Positions 34,540 through 47,400 of a DNA stretch of 64,000 nucleotides are shown piece after piece. The first letter of the stretch is position 1. Each line of letters opens with the position of its first letter. Source of the DNA: Pleurostoma richardsiae (lineage: Eukaryota > Ascomycota > Sordariomycetes > Calosphaeriales > Pleurostomataceae); the NCBI GenBank assembly GCA_030052745.1, contig JANBVO010000008.1, positions 806,001 to 870,000 on the forward strand, in the 5' to 3' direction. The translations under genes and the position numbers were made by a program. Under the pieces are notes generated by a model. That model was not told the DNA's origin. It was given only the letters and a program-made list of their open reading frames with translations, and searched no databases.

Positions 34540-35196
34540 ATGCACAAGGCGCCGGTGATCTGGATCAACGGGTGGCCGGGCGTCGGCAAGAACACCGTCG
34601 CCGAGTGCCTGGGCCTGCTGCTCGGCAATGACAAGGCGACAATAGTCGACGACCAGTACCTCAACCAGACGACCCTGCCGCCTCACCACAGCCACCCGGA
34701 CTACGAGCAGGCGCACAGCGAGGCGCGCGAGGCCGCCCTGGCCAAGTTCGTCGAGGACCGCCGCAGCCTCTCGCGTGTCGCCATCTTCAGCGAGTGCCAG
34801 CCCGACACGCCGGAGGGTAAGGCCGTGGCGCACGAGTACGAGGTGGCCGCGAGGCGGGCCGGCCGGCTGCTGATCCCCGTGTACCTGACGTGCTCGGTCG
34901 AGGAGAACAACCGGCGGCTGCAGACCCTGGAGCGCAAGGTCAGCCAGAGGGACAAGATCCGCAGCCCCGTCGAGGCCCACGGCGTCCGGGCGCAGGGCGG
35001 CGGCGCGCTGTTCGTCTTCCCGGGCAGGCCGGGCCTGACGCTCGACGTCACGAAGGTGGCGCCGCACGAGACTGCCGTGCAGATACTGACATTCATGCAC
35101 GACCTGATCGCACAGAGGGAGGGGGAGCTCGCGGCCGCGGAGGCCACGCCGGTCGATGGCCAGGAGCCAGACTGGCCACGGCTTGGTGCAACTTGA
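34540..35196 (+). CDS. P-loop NTPase, small-molecule kinase-like
   Basis: One exon of 218 residues. The N-terminus VIWINGWPGVGKNTVAE is a Walker A (GxxGxGKxT with an unusual Asn between Lys and Thr) directly after a beta-strand, as in AAA_33/zeta-like and nucleoside-kinase-like P-loop proteins. A 'DDQYL' follows at about residues 39-43, where a catalytic or magnesium-binding Asp sits in such kinases. RLLIPVYLTCSVEENNRRL matches the LID/arginine region layout of that group (VYLxxSxEENxRR). The substrate is not predictable. Orphan fungal proteins of this kind exist, but I do not know a studied one. The ATG at 34540 is the first in frame and sits just before the core strand. The CTGACAG at 34508-34514 could be an acceptor, so a 5' exon may be missing. 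Confidence 0.75.
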   Translation: MHKAPVIWINGWPGVGKNTVAECLGLLLGNDKATIVDDQYLNQTTLPPHHSHPDYEQAHSEAREAALAKFVEDRRSLSRVAIFSECQPDTPEGKAVAHEYEVAARRAGRLLIPVYLTCSVEENNRRLQTLERKVSQRDKIRSPVEAHGVRAQGGGALFVFPGRPGLTLDVTKVAPHETAVQILTFMHDLIAQREGELAAAEATPVDGQEPDWPRLGAT

Positions 35197-35948
35197 GAGG
35201 ACAGAAGCAGGAAGTTTCACGCTCTGCTAATAATCGCTGAGACCCTCAACCACTGTACAACGTCAGCCTTTCTGATTAAGAGGCATCATCATCTGGGCAG
35301 TCTGCAACGGGGCTAGCCCTCTGTAACGGCAAGACGCTTGTCTTGCCGTCCACGCACCGTCCCTCCGCGAAAGAGCAGACTGGAACACAGCATTGCCCTC
35401 GCCGGCTGTCTGTCAGACGACGAGTCACAGTCCGCGCGATATTGATGGCCACAATCATGCGGCGGTAGTTAGAGAAGGGCACAGGACAAGGGGAGAGGCA
35501 ACAGAGGCAATTGCTCCCTGTCTCCTGCACAGAGTCTGGACCGTCGAACACATGCCGCACTGTAGCTGCTGGCGTTGCCGATTAGGTTGACTTGCTAAGG
35601 ACGGAGTCACAGTCGCACAACCAATGGCAGATCGGGTCAGACGGTCGCGCAGGAGGTGTCATCATTGCTAGCTTATATCCATCGATATCTCCATTTAGAT
35701 ACCTTAGATTCTAGGGAGAGCTAGGTCTTGAGACGGTGCCCAGGAGACGGAACAGAAGTGAAAAGAATTACGCTCGCATCCCCGGAGGCACTTGTCTTGG
35801 ATCAATGTCCTCATTGCGTGACTTGTTGGCCAAAGATCTGACATGTCTTTTCACATCACGCAGCTTGCAGCTGAGAGTTGGGTTATGTCTGCCTCCTTTT
35901 ATTAAGTCCACTGCATGGCAGCACACCCACTTCCCGTCTTAGTCGGCC

Positions 35949-35966
35949 GTGTGTGTGTGTGTGTGT
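35949..35966. repeat. (GT)9 microsatellite
   Basis: Nine uninterrupted GT units. Confidence 0.9.
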
Positions 35967-36437
35967 CCCTCCAAACGCCTTTCGCGGTTATTACACGGTA
36001 GTATGTCTCCCACAACCCATATGATGATGATGCATTCCTACCCTCACAGGAATACGAACTTTTCACTCGCGCAACCGACGCCACCTGCGTGATGGATGTC
36101 GGCACTGGACGAGCCCAAGATGTTGAGATGACTCGCCCGTGATGCCCAAGACGGGCAGCCCTCCCTCCAGCCCCTCCAGTTCCAGGCCTCTTCGACCGCG
36201 CCTCTTGGCATCGCCCGATCGACAGCGGCCAAACGGACTATGACTATCTGCAGGAAGTAGCGGCCAACGCATGCAAGCAATTCTGCATGATGTACGCTCA
36301 GACTCGCCGGCTCGCACACACTCACACACTCATACACGCCCACACTGTTGTGGCACCTGGCTCCTCCTCCTGCCAGCACTGTCTAGGCGTGGGATGTGTG
36401 AATAGTTGGGTTAGGTACTCCCTCCGTATGTTCTATG

Positions 36438-36460
36438 TACTCCGTACTCCGTACTCCGTA
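36438..36460. repeat. Three tandem TACTCCG units
   Basis: TACTCCG occurs three times in tandem and ends in TA, directly followed after a few bases by the poly-C tract. The unit is the same as the ACTCCGTA/TACGGAGT motif seen singly elsewhere in the window. Confidence 0.85.
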
Positions 36461-36465
36461 AGCTG

Positions 36466-36487
36466 CCCCCCCCCCCCCCCCCCCCCC
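36466..36487. repeat. Poly-C tract of about 22 bases
   Basis: An uninterrupted C homopolymer. Its exact length is likely to be uncertain because of sequencing error. Confidence 0.85.
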
Positions 36488-37595
36488 TTCTGCTGCAGGC
36501 TCCATGACGCCGCCTGCCTGCCGTCTTCGGTCTTTCTCTGGTGGCATCTCACGGAACGCCGGCCGAAGCATGGAGGGGCCGATGGGGAGGTTGGGCCGAC
36601 CAGGGCAGATCTTCCGCCCGCAAAGCATACCCGACTACGACGGTGCCTTCTCGGCCCTGGCGGCCGATCGAAATCTCTCCAGCATCACGAGATTTGCTGC
36701 CTACCTGTGCTCTGACCTCATTGCAGCTCGGACCACGGTGGCGGGCGGGCGGAGGCGGCGATCTGGAATCTAGATTGTGCCGCTGAAGAAAACGCCCCTG
36801 CCGCGAGCCTCTCTGCAAGGGAGTTCCCGAGAAGAAGCAAGGAGGGCATTTTCCCAGACAAAGAAAGCAGACAAACGTGGCTGTTGCCGATCCTGATTCA
36901 GCCACGTCAGGGATCATAGCGGAACCTTGTTCTCCATCACTGCACTTCGTGGGAGAGCTTCTATGCGGTTCTTGTCCCTTGCTGGAGGCCAGACGAGGAC
37001 GAACGGAGACGTCGAGACTCTGGGATGAAGGTATGAAGACCACGACCTCTTTCCGGTTGCAGACGGCGTGTCCTCCTCTCACAGGTAGTCATTAGCGATC
37101 GACTCGGCGCTTGGCCGGAGGGACCAAGCCCCGGCTGGCTGCAGAATGAATGCAAAGAATGAATGCAGCCATCGCCCGTCTCCACACTGCATCCACCAAC
37201 GCCGGCATCGTCAAAAAGGCCAGAAACGAAGTGCATTTGGTGATCCGGGCTCGCGCGAAGGGCCGAGCTATAGACACTTCCTCGACGCTCATTCGTCTTC
37301 ATACGCAAGTGCATGCATAAGATGAGCAATTCTCGCCCTTCGCTACCTGCGAGTTGAAGAGTCTCCTACAGTGTCAATACTGTAAGTGCGAAAGGTACTG
37401 CAGGGACTGGCAGATACAAACAACGAAGCTGCAGATGGAGAGAGAGACCTGCACCTCCTCCGTCTCTTCTCCACTCTCCCGCCTTCCTTGCCTTGCCATT
37501 TTTGCTTTTTCCCGCATGTAATCGCTCGTTTTGCCTTTTCCGTTGGCCGCCGCCAGCGGAGCCGTCTCGTCCCTGCATATTGTGATCTATCACTC

Positions 37596-37622
37596 CGAAA
37601 CTCTCTTCAAAAGAGAGTTTCG
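37596..37622. repeat. Perfect 12-bp inverted repeat with 3-nt loop
   Basis: The left arm CGAAACTCTCTT (37596-37607) and right arm AAGAGAGTTTCG (37611-37622) are exactly complementary around the loop CAA. The stem would form a stable hairpin in either strand's RNA. No gene boundary is known nearby. Confidence 0.85.
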
Positions 37623-38878
37623 AACCGCCGCTATCGCGCGGACGGAAGCAGTACCGCACTCTTTCGACTTGTGGAGCGATCGAACCGCGACGCAACTCCT
37701 CTCAGGGACCGTCTTGCTAATCAAAGTCCCTCATTGCTGCAAAAGCGGCGCGCCAGGGCGCCGTCCTTGCCGCCGCTCTCTCGCCATTCCGCTCCGCAAT
37801 GGCCTGTTTGCAGAGTCCCTTGCTGTTTAGCTACGCAACTGCGCTACACTAGAAACCTCCCCCGCTCGATGCCCGCAACGAGTTCCACAAACGGCTGGGC
37901 CCAGCTGGAGCTACAGCAGCCGGCGCCAGCTAAAGGCTCCATCGCCGCTTGATAGCCTGTGAATCAGAGCAGTTTCGCCGCTGACGGCAGAGCATAACAG
38001 AAGCGGCACAACTCAGACATCGCGAGACATGCTGCAGGAATGGATACTGAGCTCGACGAAGAGGACAAGGTGGTCTCAGACCCTGCACTCTGTTGGTACT
38101 ATGCGCACCGATGCCCCTCTCCAGCGGAGATCGCACTCCACAAAGTTGTCAATCCTGAGTCGAGCCGAGTTGCTGATAACTGACTGGTCTCTTCACATTC
38201 TTTCTCAGTTCTCACACTTCCCGGCCCCTTAACGCCCCTCCCTTATTACCTCAGCTGAGTAGAGCTCGTGATATCCCGACCAACCTGAACAGCCGAGCCG
38301 GCTTTGCGAAGAGGCCGGACGGCGCTGCTACTGGCCGGATCGCAGACCTGTGACTTGAGCTTCATGTGGGCTACCCGCCAGCTGAGCCCCGTAGCGCGAC
38401 TCTGGCACCGTCGCACCCCTCCTCCTCCTTTCCCTATACTCCTCGGTGATCAGGCGAGAGGAGGAGGGCGATATCGTCAGCTGCCGATGTCATCATGGCC
38501 TCCGAAGGTGGTTACTTGGAGGGGGAAGGAGGTCGGTCATCCTCGACCAGACTGGTATATCTGCACACCACCCCGGCCTCGAGCTTAGCCGGTCTAAGGT
38601 AGGCAGGCGAGCTTGGTTCATTTCGTTTGCGGGCTCGATTCGAAGAAGAGGAGAAAAGGGCACTACTACGCCTCGCAGTAGTGCTTGGACCCCACCCTTT
38701 TCTCAGCACAGCCTGCCGCCTTCGCGCTCCATTCATGCAGGTCCCTCAGGAAGAGGTTAAGCGCAGGGCAGGGGAGGGGGCAGGGATGGTTTGACGACGG
38801 ACGGATAGAGGGGTGGAAGCTGCGTTTCGGGACGAGTTCGGGGCGTGAGATCCCGGACGCACCGGATTACTTACATAT

Positions 38879-38894
38879 AGAGAGAGAGAGAGAG
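38879..38894. repeat. (AG)8 microsatellite
   Basis: Eight uninterrupted AG units. Confidence 0.9.
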
Positions 38895-41532
38895 TAAGAG
38901 GGGCTGTTGTTCTCCAGCTTGTCCGCATGCTCCCTGGCCGGTTGCTCTGTCCTTGGAGTAGAAGACAAAGAGCGCTTCCGGCACACGCATTTGTAGACGG
39001 GCAACGAGCCGAGCGTGCGGGGGGGAATCTCAACATGTTGATATCAAGATCTTGGCGATCAACTACTCCAAACTCACTAACTCATCAGGGTTGATCACGA
39101 AGCCCCGGCTCGGATCTTCAGCAACACACACTTCCAAGCTCACCCCCCAGCTAGTGCCGCCCTTCTTCCTTGTACCTACATTGTAGACGTCGCATCGCTA
39201 TAATAGTTATCGCGCGGAGCGTGGCCCCCTCATTAACGGATACTTCGCTCGCCTTCAAGTGAGGGGGAGAGGGTGGGCTTGTTTGTGGATTCAAGAGAGA
39301 GACATTTCGCTAGAGGCTCCAAGTCTGGTTTCCCAAAAGAGCCTCTCGCAGCAGCGTCGGGGCCACTCCATGGCCACTATCTTACGTGATTCCTTTCGCC
39401 TTTTTTCCCACCCAGCCGACACGCAGGCAGAGGCGAGGCCGGTATCTCATGATGGAGAAAAACTCGCAGTTTCCTGGCAGTTGTGCATGGACGCGATTCG
39501 CTCGTGGCCACTCTCCACAATGCCGGCGGTTGGTGGGTTGCGGTTCGTATAGCTGCAGGTAAGGTTTTTTTTCCTTCTTCTCTCTCATCGAGCCTCTTAA
39601 ACTTCGGAGCATTACTCCTCGATGTGGTGGATGGATGCAGGGTTTCGCAGGAGCAGAATTGGATGGTGTGAGAGCCGCAGTTGATCTGGATGCGGAACGA
39701 GGGGGACCTTCGCGCAGCTGAGGGGGGATTAGGTTACCCGGAAGACCTTGGGATTCGCCAATGGCTTGACCTCGCCGCTCTGGATCGGGTCAATCTTGCA
39801 TGCTGGGAGGGGGCCAATGTGAAGAGCCGTTGGCTGCTTTTGGTTCGGATTGCCCTATTACGCAGTTGGTCCGATATGATCAGCCTGGAGGGGGAATTGC
39901 GAACCTCAGCCTTCCTTCAGCGGCACTAAGTGATGCGAGCAAGACGTCTAAGCAGTGGTCATACGCAACTAGGCAAAGGGCGAGATCGTGCATCATGGTG
40001 TCGTGCTTGTAAATAGTGTCGTGTGAGCGCGATCTCCATCCATCCATCCTTGTGTGAAGGGGCCCTCCCAGTAGGAGGCTGGGGGGTGGATGTAAAGTTG
40101 CTCGGCTACCTACAGGGTACATCGACCGGCCCTGTTCACAACCTTGGAGATACTCCGGATATGAGGACGGCAACCACTACTGCTTCTAGTCTGAACTACT
40201 GTATCTAACGAGCCGCTCTCTGCGGGGTCACCGATGTGGTGGGGACGTCATCTTATGGCCGACCCGTGTTGTGCTTGCGGCTTGCGCCTCCATGTTCGCG
40301 AGGTTCATGGGCTTCTGGCCGGGCGTGCAGTTCCATCCGGCATAGCTCCGTACGTGGAAATGTTTGGTGTTCGGCGGCGAGCCGATGATGGTTGCAGTTC
40401 CGGACGCCGCTGGCAAAGAAACACTCCCGAGACATCTTTCCCAGACGAAACGAGTGGTGGCGTCAACAGGCATGGCCACCGTTTCCCCTCATGCTGTGTA
40501 ACCGATCTGCCTCCGTAGACTCCGACTGGCAGAGAGGAGGGCCTGGGGGCGGTCATCAATCTGCGATCGATGCCGTGCATTGGTGGCACAATAGCAATCC
40601 GGCGAAAGCTACCGGGGCTAGGATGCGTGTTATCGCTTACATGTGCCAGGAACCCAGTTTCCACGATCTTATGCAGTCGGCCGGATCTGGGTGGCTGGAC
40701 TGAAACGGGCGAGGCTCATCTGCACTGAGACGTCACCAATATCTCTGAGAAACTGGGGATGCCGGTCGAGGACAGAACAGCCTAGTGCCGAAGAGAATCT
40801 AATTCGGTCTGGGGGGAAAGAAATCTACCGTTTTCTCTCACGTCTCCTCCATCCTCACCAGTTTTCTTCCCGTGTCTCTCGGCCGAGCCGAGAGGAAGTT
40901 TTTCCCTTTTCCCGCAGCCTCCCTTCCTCAACCATCCCTCCGTGGTCTATCTGGCGGGCTCTTCCCTAGAGCTCCCGCCTATGGGTGGCGCCGTCTATCC
41001 CGGTGAACGGTTCCCCGGCTTCGAGACCACGCAGCTGTCCCGCGTGTCTCGAGCCCGAATCATAAGCCATACGTACAAAGCCATGTCCCGTGCCAAAAGC
41101 CAGAAGATGCCTCTCTGTGCCGTCAAGAGAAGAGAACCCTTTTTCGTAGAGGACCCCTTTTTATAGCACAATTCCGCCAATTTTTTTGATGTCCCCTCCC
41201 TCCCATGGTCGAAGCGAATTCCTCGTGAGCGACCTGTCCTCGCGGGACCGGTCGATGCCAAATGCCAAGCTTCCAAGCCAAAGCAAGTTTCGTTCCGTAG
41301 AAATAACCATTACTGGGGCCGAGTCCTGTTTGACCTCGACCCCGGATGCTCATGTCCGTCGTGAAGTGTAATAGTAAAAAGGACACGCAATAAAGGGGGG
41401 ATCAACTCCGAGATGTTGCAAAATCCCAACGCTTCGTGGTAGGTGTCGTGATTAAGGAGCAGCCGCCAGGAGATGAGCAGAGTCGCTCATGCCGGTGCTG
41501 AATTTGAGAGGTCCTCTCCTCCCCATTCGTCA

Positions 41533-43319
41533 TTAGTGCCAGCTCTTCTCCGACTCGGAAGTCCACAGCATGGGCTTCTCGTCGAACTTGGTCGGAGCGG
41601 TCTTGCGGCGGTCCGCCGAGAACCGCACCAGCTCGACCTTCGGTCCGTCGGGCGTGGTCATGCTAGCGCTCCGCTGTGGGCGCGTGAGACGCTGCTTATC
41701 GTCCTTGTCACCGTCCGCTCGGCTGCCCCAGGACGTCTGCAGTGGATTAGGGTCAGCAGAAATCCTACAAAGACAAGTGATCATTCAGGGCTGAGACATA
41801 CCACCCTAAGCGTAAAGAGAGCGTGGAGTTTGATGAAGCCATGTAACCAGCCGAAGAGGATGGACACTGGCAGAAACATGATGTCGCTTGGGTTTCGCAG
41901 GAACAATCCCATAAGCTTCACCGTCTTGGTAAAAGCGAACATGAAGATGAATTGAGCCCAGAATGCATAGCGGCGGTACTCTGGGTCCCAGTTGGCAGTT
42001 GCCCACCAGAGAGAGGCCAGCAGGAGCGGATCGGTGAGGAACGCCAGAGACGTGAAAGTAGTTAGGTGCAGGGCATACGTGCACCACGGTTGCTGGCTGA
42101 AGAATATGTCAGCATGGCAGGATCTTGCAAAGCAGCATTCTTGTGGAGCATGCTGGATTTGCACGCGGTCAGCGGCCAAGTAGCCGCTTGCCGGTCAGAC
42201 AGGGGGGTGTGAGATTGCTTACCGCCAGATGTACTTCTCCGTGCAGAGACTCGTCCAGTTGCTTCTCCAGTTGCTACGAGCCCAGCGAGAACACTGGTAC
42301 AAGAATTTCATCCCATTCTCCAATGTTGTCTCGATCTCGCATTCCCGCTCGTACTGGATCCATGTCTTCCACTGGTGGCTCACGAGCCAGCGAGTGACGA
42401 AGTTGTCGTCGTCGGCATTGAGAATGTATCGGCCCCATCGCTCGCTCTGGAACCCGTCCAAGAACTCGGCGCTCTGCAGAATCTCCGAACGATACGCACC
42501 CGTACGTCCAGACATGCAGGAGGTGCCGCCGTCCATGTTGTGAGTCGCCGAGATTTCAAAGTTGCGTCTCTCGATGTAAGCGGCGCCAAGCCAGTTGAAG
42601 ACGCGGGTCATCCACGGGCCATCCCACACGCGCCGCACTCTCTGGCACGTGCCGACGCCTCCGATACGGTCGTCCTCGAAGGGCGCCAAGATCCAAGGCA
42701 AGAGGGTGCTCGGCCACGTAACGTCGTCATCTGCCAAGATGGTGATTTCGGTGAGCACCTTGGGCAAGGCCTCGCAGACCTGCAGGCGTTTGTTTGCAAT
42801 CGAAGTGCTGAGGACACGAATCCGGGGGAAGTTGAGAGAGTCGGCAAGTTTTTTCAGTCCCGCCTCTTTTGCCGATGTGGTGACGAGAATAAGCTCGTAG
42901 GGGTCGCACGCGAGGATGCTCTCAAGAGAGGGCCGGAGCTCCTCAAAGACATTATGTATGGTGGGAAGCACCACGGTGACGTCCCTGCACGTGTACTTCG
43001 GGTTACTCGAGATCGGCTTTGATTTATATCGCCAGTGGGATACAGAATGCACGAGGAGCCGCAGGTATCTCCAGGTCCTGTTTTTCGGTTAGTCTTGACG
43101 CAGACGCGCGCCGAAGGTCGAGTTCCCGGCCGGATACTTGTTGCCATACCAGAGAATGCAGAAGAGATACGCCCAGAATTTCGCCGACTGCAGAATGTCA
43201 AGACGTGAAGCAATGATATAGGCCAGTTTTGCCATGCTAATCTGAGGAGCGTGGTAGGCCTGAGGGGCCGGGAAGGCCACATCAGTCTGGTTCGCCCTTT
43301 CGCTCTCCATGGTCACCAT
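41533..43319 (-). CDS. cps-1: Cell-wall polysaccharide synthase Cps1, GT2 family
   Basis: A processive membrane glycosyltransferase of family 2 (hyaluronan/cellulose-synthase-like). Homologues are needed for hyphal growth and virulence in Zymoseptoria and Fusarium (GT2) and for wall formation in Neurospora (cps-1); the polymer made is not firmly known. Four exons (43319-43150, 43077-42223, 42096-41802, 41736-41533) encode 507 residues. Exon 1 ends in CILW and exon 2 continues TWRYLRLLVHSVSHW, as expected of the family. The catalytic motifs are present: a first Asp cluster ADDDVTW at 173-175, a second NADDDNF at 279-281, and QCSRW (QxxRW) at 318-322. Hydrophobic segments flank the catalytic domain: one near 37-57 and several in exon 3. 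Introns are 72, 126 and 65 nt. A more internal Met at residue 4 is also a possible start. Confidence 0.93.
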
Positions 43320-44476
43320 CCTGGACGATGGTGGCAGATTGCCAAGCGACGGACCTTAAGTGGGCGATAATGGCCTGCTCGGTCGTCTGGATGCTCTTTT
43401 TTTGTCCGGCCAGGCCTGGTCGGAGAGGCCGCAGTTGTGATGGGTTGAAGATAGAGCTCAGATTGGGGGCTGAAGAAATGCTGAAAATCGAGACGAATCC
43501 CGATTCCGCAAGGCTTGGTCCTGAGAGACTCTCACACCAGGTTGATAGCTAAGCAAGACTCGAGAATCCCTGTAGACGAAAGGACAACTGATCTTTCCCC
43601 CCGGGAGCTAGGAAGAGTTTTCGCAGGTTAGATGGAAGGTTGAGCGAGGCAGCGGGTTTTCAGCCTGGCGCCAGCGGGCTCGGAGAGGAGCCAAAAGATG
43701 GAATGACCAAAACGGCCAGTCTCATGAGGTCGACTGCTTCACCTGCAGATCAAGCAACGGTGAAAGAATGGCACGGGAGCAGAAACCGAGCAGAAGCACG
43801 GGCTCCCAGGTGGTCTCAGAGGGAAGCACCCGGAGACGGCAGCAACGTAAGGAGGCAAGGAGTAATGTACAGAGGAGGGCAAGCAATGCCTCAAGAAAAC
43901 GAAGCCATTGTAAAGACCAATTGGTCTCCAGAACAACAATGACACAAGGAAAGGGCCAAGGGATAATGACCTCTTAGGAACCAAGGCTGGAGCGAGGGGA
44001 TGAGGAGAGGAGAGATATATAGACATGGCAGATGGATAGATACTTAGATACCACGGCAACCTCTCCCCACACCTGATAGGGCAGGCCAAGGGGACCGACC
44101 GACCGAGACGCTTGTGGCAGACAGTGAGGAGAAGAACCCGCATGTAGAGACGAGGTGTTGCCGGCTCATGGAGCACATCGTTGCGCCGATGTAGCTAAGG
44201 TACTTAGTCTGAGACGGAGCTGTACATGCGATATACGCGCACATGTATCGAAGACTGAAGAAGCCATGCATGCAGGTGCAGGTACGTACATGTAGCTCGG
44301 CTCAAGACAAGGATAAATAGACGGAGGGAGGCGAGACGCCGCCCCCATAACCTGAGGGTTACGGTTTCAATCAAACACCTGCAGCTTTACTAGAAGGGAA
44401 AGGAACACAGCAAAGCAGGTGAGGGTCAAGAGGGCGTGTCCGCTCCCGACAGGGACTGGGGTTCGCTGGGGGGGCG

Positions 44477-44495
44477 TACATACATACATACATAC
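44477..44495. repeat. TACA tetranucleotide repeat
   Basis: Nearly five tandem TACA units preceded by a G run. Confidence 0.85.
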
Positions 44496-47400
44496 AGAAA
44501 GCGGGACTCATGTTGCAGACAACCTAAAGGCGGCTACTTTTAGTCGCAGCAACTCCGAGGATACATGGGATGAACATGGAGAAGGGACACCTAGATGAGC
44601 AATTTGCACTTAAGCCCGGCGGCTCGAGCAAGTACTGCCGTGTAGCGTGATTAGTGTAGGCATGTAGTGTTATAAGGTGTCTGGTGTGGGCAAGGGTGAG
44701 CGTACTGTGCTACGTTAGGTTGAGCCCCGGTCATCCACGCCCCCTGCCGGCCAGCCCACGCCCTCACCCATCTCGTGCGGAGTCAGATTCGAGATCCACT
44801 CCTCAAGAAGACACAGGTACTCGTGCAGTACATACCTGTCCATTCCGCCTTCTGCGCGTGCTCCATGAGAGAGGAGAGGCGTGGTCGTTGGACAGGCGGG
44901 GGGGCCAAAGAGGACCGCCCCTCATGGGGCAAGAGTTAAGTCGTCAAGGCGCGCAGCGCGCGTGGTCCCTTACATGGCGTAGCACTGCGCTCATACGGTC
45001 CTAGCTGGAATGGATGGAGGCGCGGGGAGGTCCAGACGAATCTTCAGACGCAGAAGCGCCTATCAGCCCATGACAGTGGGGTCCCTGAGGGTGTTGGAGG
45101 AATGGAGATTGGCAGCAATTGGAAGCTTGGCCGAGAGTGAGTGATAAAGGTTGATGGTGGCACGCACTTCCGTAGACTAGTTGTCACCATTAGCAGTCAG
45201 CGACGACGAGCGATGGGGGGAGGTGAGAAACGACAAGGCCCTCCGTGTCATCCAGTGGACCATACGCCGAACATAGAACTCTAGACTACCCGGCGATGGC
45301 GCTACGAGTTGCCTCGATCGAAAGCCTATCAGACGAACAGACAATCAGGTGGGGAACCCTTCGGCGCCGTTATTTTAGAAAGCGCGGCGCTTGCTCAGGC
45401 TGCCCAGGCACTTGCTATCCTGGGCTGCGGAGCAGTGATCCAGCGACCTAAAGCTCTGGCTGTCACGACCATAGAGAGACAAAGGCGACGATTGTCCGGG
45501 GAAGTCGAGAAATCGCAAGTTCAGAGCCCCCATGGAAGGACTAGAAGAACTGCTGAACAGACGGAGTTCTCTCGTCTGTGTTCCAGTGAACTCGACTTGT
45601 TCGGTCTTGAAAGTCGCAACGACCCCACAGACGGGCTGGTAAGCTCGGAACATGGGTAGAAATAAGACGCAAGAGGTAACTAACTTGGAGGGAGGGGGGG
45701 AGCACCACTCCACGCCGCGCTTTACCTAACCGTATCGAGACAACGCCACGGCCGGAGTGGACGGAGCAGATGCTCGTTCGCACCCTGCGATTCCGCCTGA
45801 GATCGTGCGGGCGGCCGTCTTCCCGCCAACAGACGGTACCAGCGGCGAAAGGCTGAGATGAGCCGGCCGTGGAGATTGGAGAAGAGGAGCTGCAGCCTAT
45901 CACAACCTGCGTTTCTGTCTGATGATATGCAGTGGCCGAGCGAGACACGGACGTACAAAGTGCAGCGCTCCATCCTTGCCATTTACGGAGTACTGCCGCG
46001 GGGGACATCAAAGCCAAGCCAAGCTTCCGCAGTTTGCAGATGAAGTATGCGAATATGCAACCAGTACCAGGATGATGGCAGCTCAACGAGGCTCATATAC
46101 AGGTCTGTTTGGCTCACTAACACTGTGTCCATGATAAGACAGGAGAGTCTTAGTGCGGCAGCGTTGTGTCTAACTGGAGCCGAATGATGCAGGTGAAGGA
46201 CGGTCCGCACATGGCGAGGAAGAGGCTATCAGATATCTGATTCCTGAGACATGCGGACGGTCCTGCAAACATGCCGAGGCCGTGATTTGTAGGCCGATCG
46301 CATGCCGACTCTTGCCTGAATGACCTGCCGAATTTCGAAGAGTTTTCCGGCAGGGTTTACGTCCTACTACCCACTTTCTCTATCCTTGGTTGAACGGCAC
46401 GGCTGCAGACGAAAAGAACTTGGAGTCTGGAGATGTCGTGCCCCAGTGCACCGTCTGGTGGCAACTTAAGGAACGATTCGCAGAGCTCTGGGCAGTCCGC
46501 TCACATCTCGACAAGGAGTGACCCGCCCGTCACTTCGCACGCTGTCATAGGTTAGTGGTTGCGCCCAAAACATGCGAGCGACGTACGTATGAGGTATGAG
46601 GTATGTAAGATATGCAGGAGTAGTGTGTGGTTGTTGTGTACGGGGTGTATATATATGTGCATGAAGGTCGAGGACTTAAAGGAGACGCGTCAAGAGGATG
46701 ACTGACCAGCCGCTCCTCGGAGACGGAAGAAGATGACCTGTCACCCGCTTCAAGCTTGGGGGGTCCATCCATGGTAAGGGTCCCGGCTGCCGTATCGCTT
46801 GAGGCCACAGGCAGACTTCCATCGGCTGTGCCGCGCAAGGCCCCATGTCATCCGAACTTGTGATGCTAGGGACCGCAAGCCGAGCAGAAGAAAGAGCGTT
46901 ATATGTGCAGAATGCAGGCAGGTAGCTTCATGATTTACATGAGGATTCTTTTTCATCATCACATTTCCTGCATCGTCCTTGGCAGGGGTCCCAAGCTTGC
47001 GTAAGACTCGAGCCGAAATGTGGCGGCAAGCAGGGCAAAAAGTTCGCAGGCGCCACGGACGCAGCAGGATTCAAAGGTCGAGAGAGGATGTGCAGATGCA
47101 TGGGACCCAAGTCAGAGTGCGACGGTTGGCTCTGTAACGAATGAAGATGCCTAACTCGACGGTCGGAAACCGAACAGTATTGTGAAAAGCGGAACGGCCG
47201 GTCATGTCGGCACAGCATGAGAATGTGTCCATGACAATATCTGATGGTGATGTTTTTTTGTTTGTAGGCGGTCGAACGAGCGAACGTCCCGCATCGCATC
47301 GCTCTCCCTTACCAAGACGGGCCGGGTCCGGAGTAAGGAGCCTTAGCTGGGCTGCACCTTCCAGGGACCTTAGATACCTGGAGTAAGTAGAGGTGAGGCA

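Larger units (their letters stand above)
35197..41532. other. 6.3-kb stretch without a supported gene
   Basis: Many short open frames occur on both strands; none has a recognised domain, splice-joined extension or typical composition. The stretch contains a (GT)9 run, a TACTCCG triplet, a 22-base poly-C, an (AG)8 run and a perfect 12-bp inverted repeat, listed separately. Possible contents are non-coding RNAs, lineage-specific small genes or the extended 3' flank of cps-1. It is not markedly AT-rich, so heavy repeat-induced point mutation is unlikely. Confidence 0.5.

Noticed and set aside
37610-37690. TTCGAACC / TCGAACCG sequences resembling reverse tRNA B boxes
   Set aside because: The flanking bases cannot form the T-arm stem.
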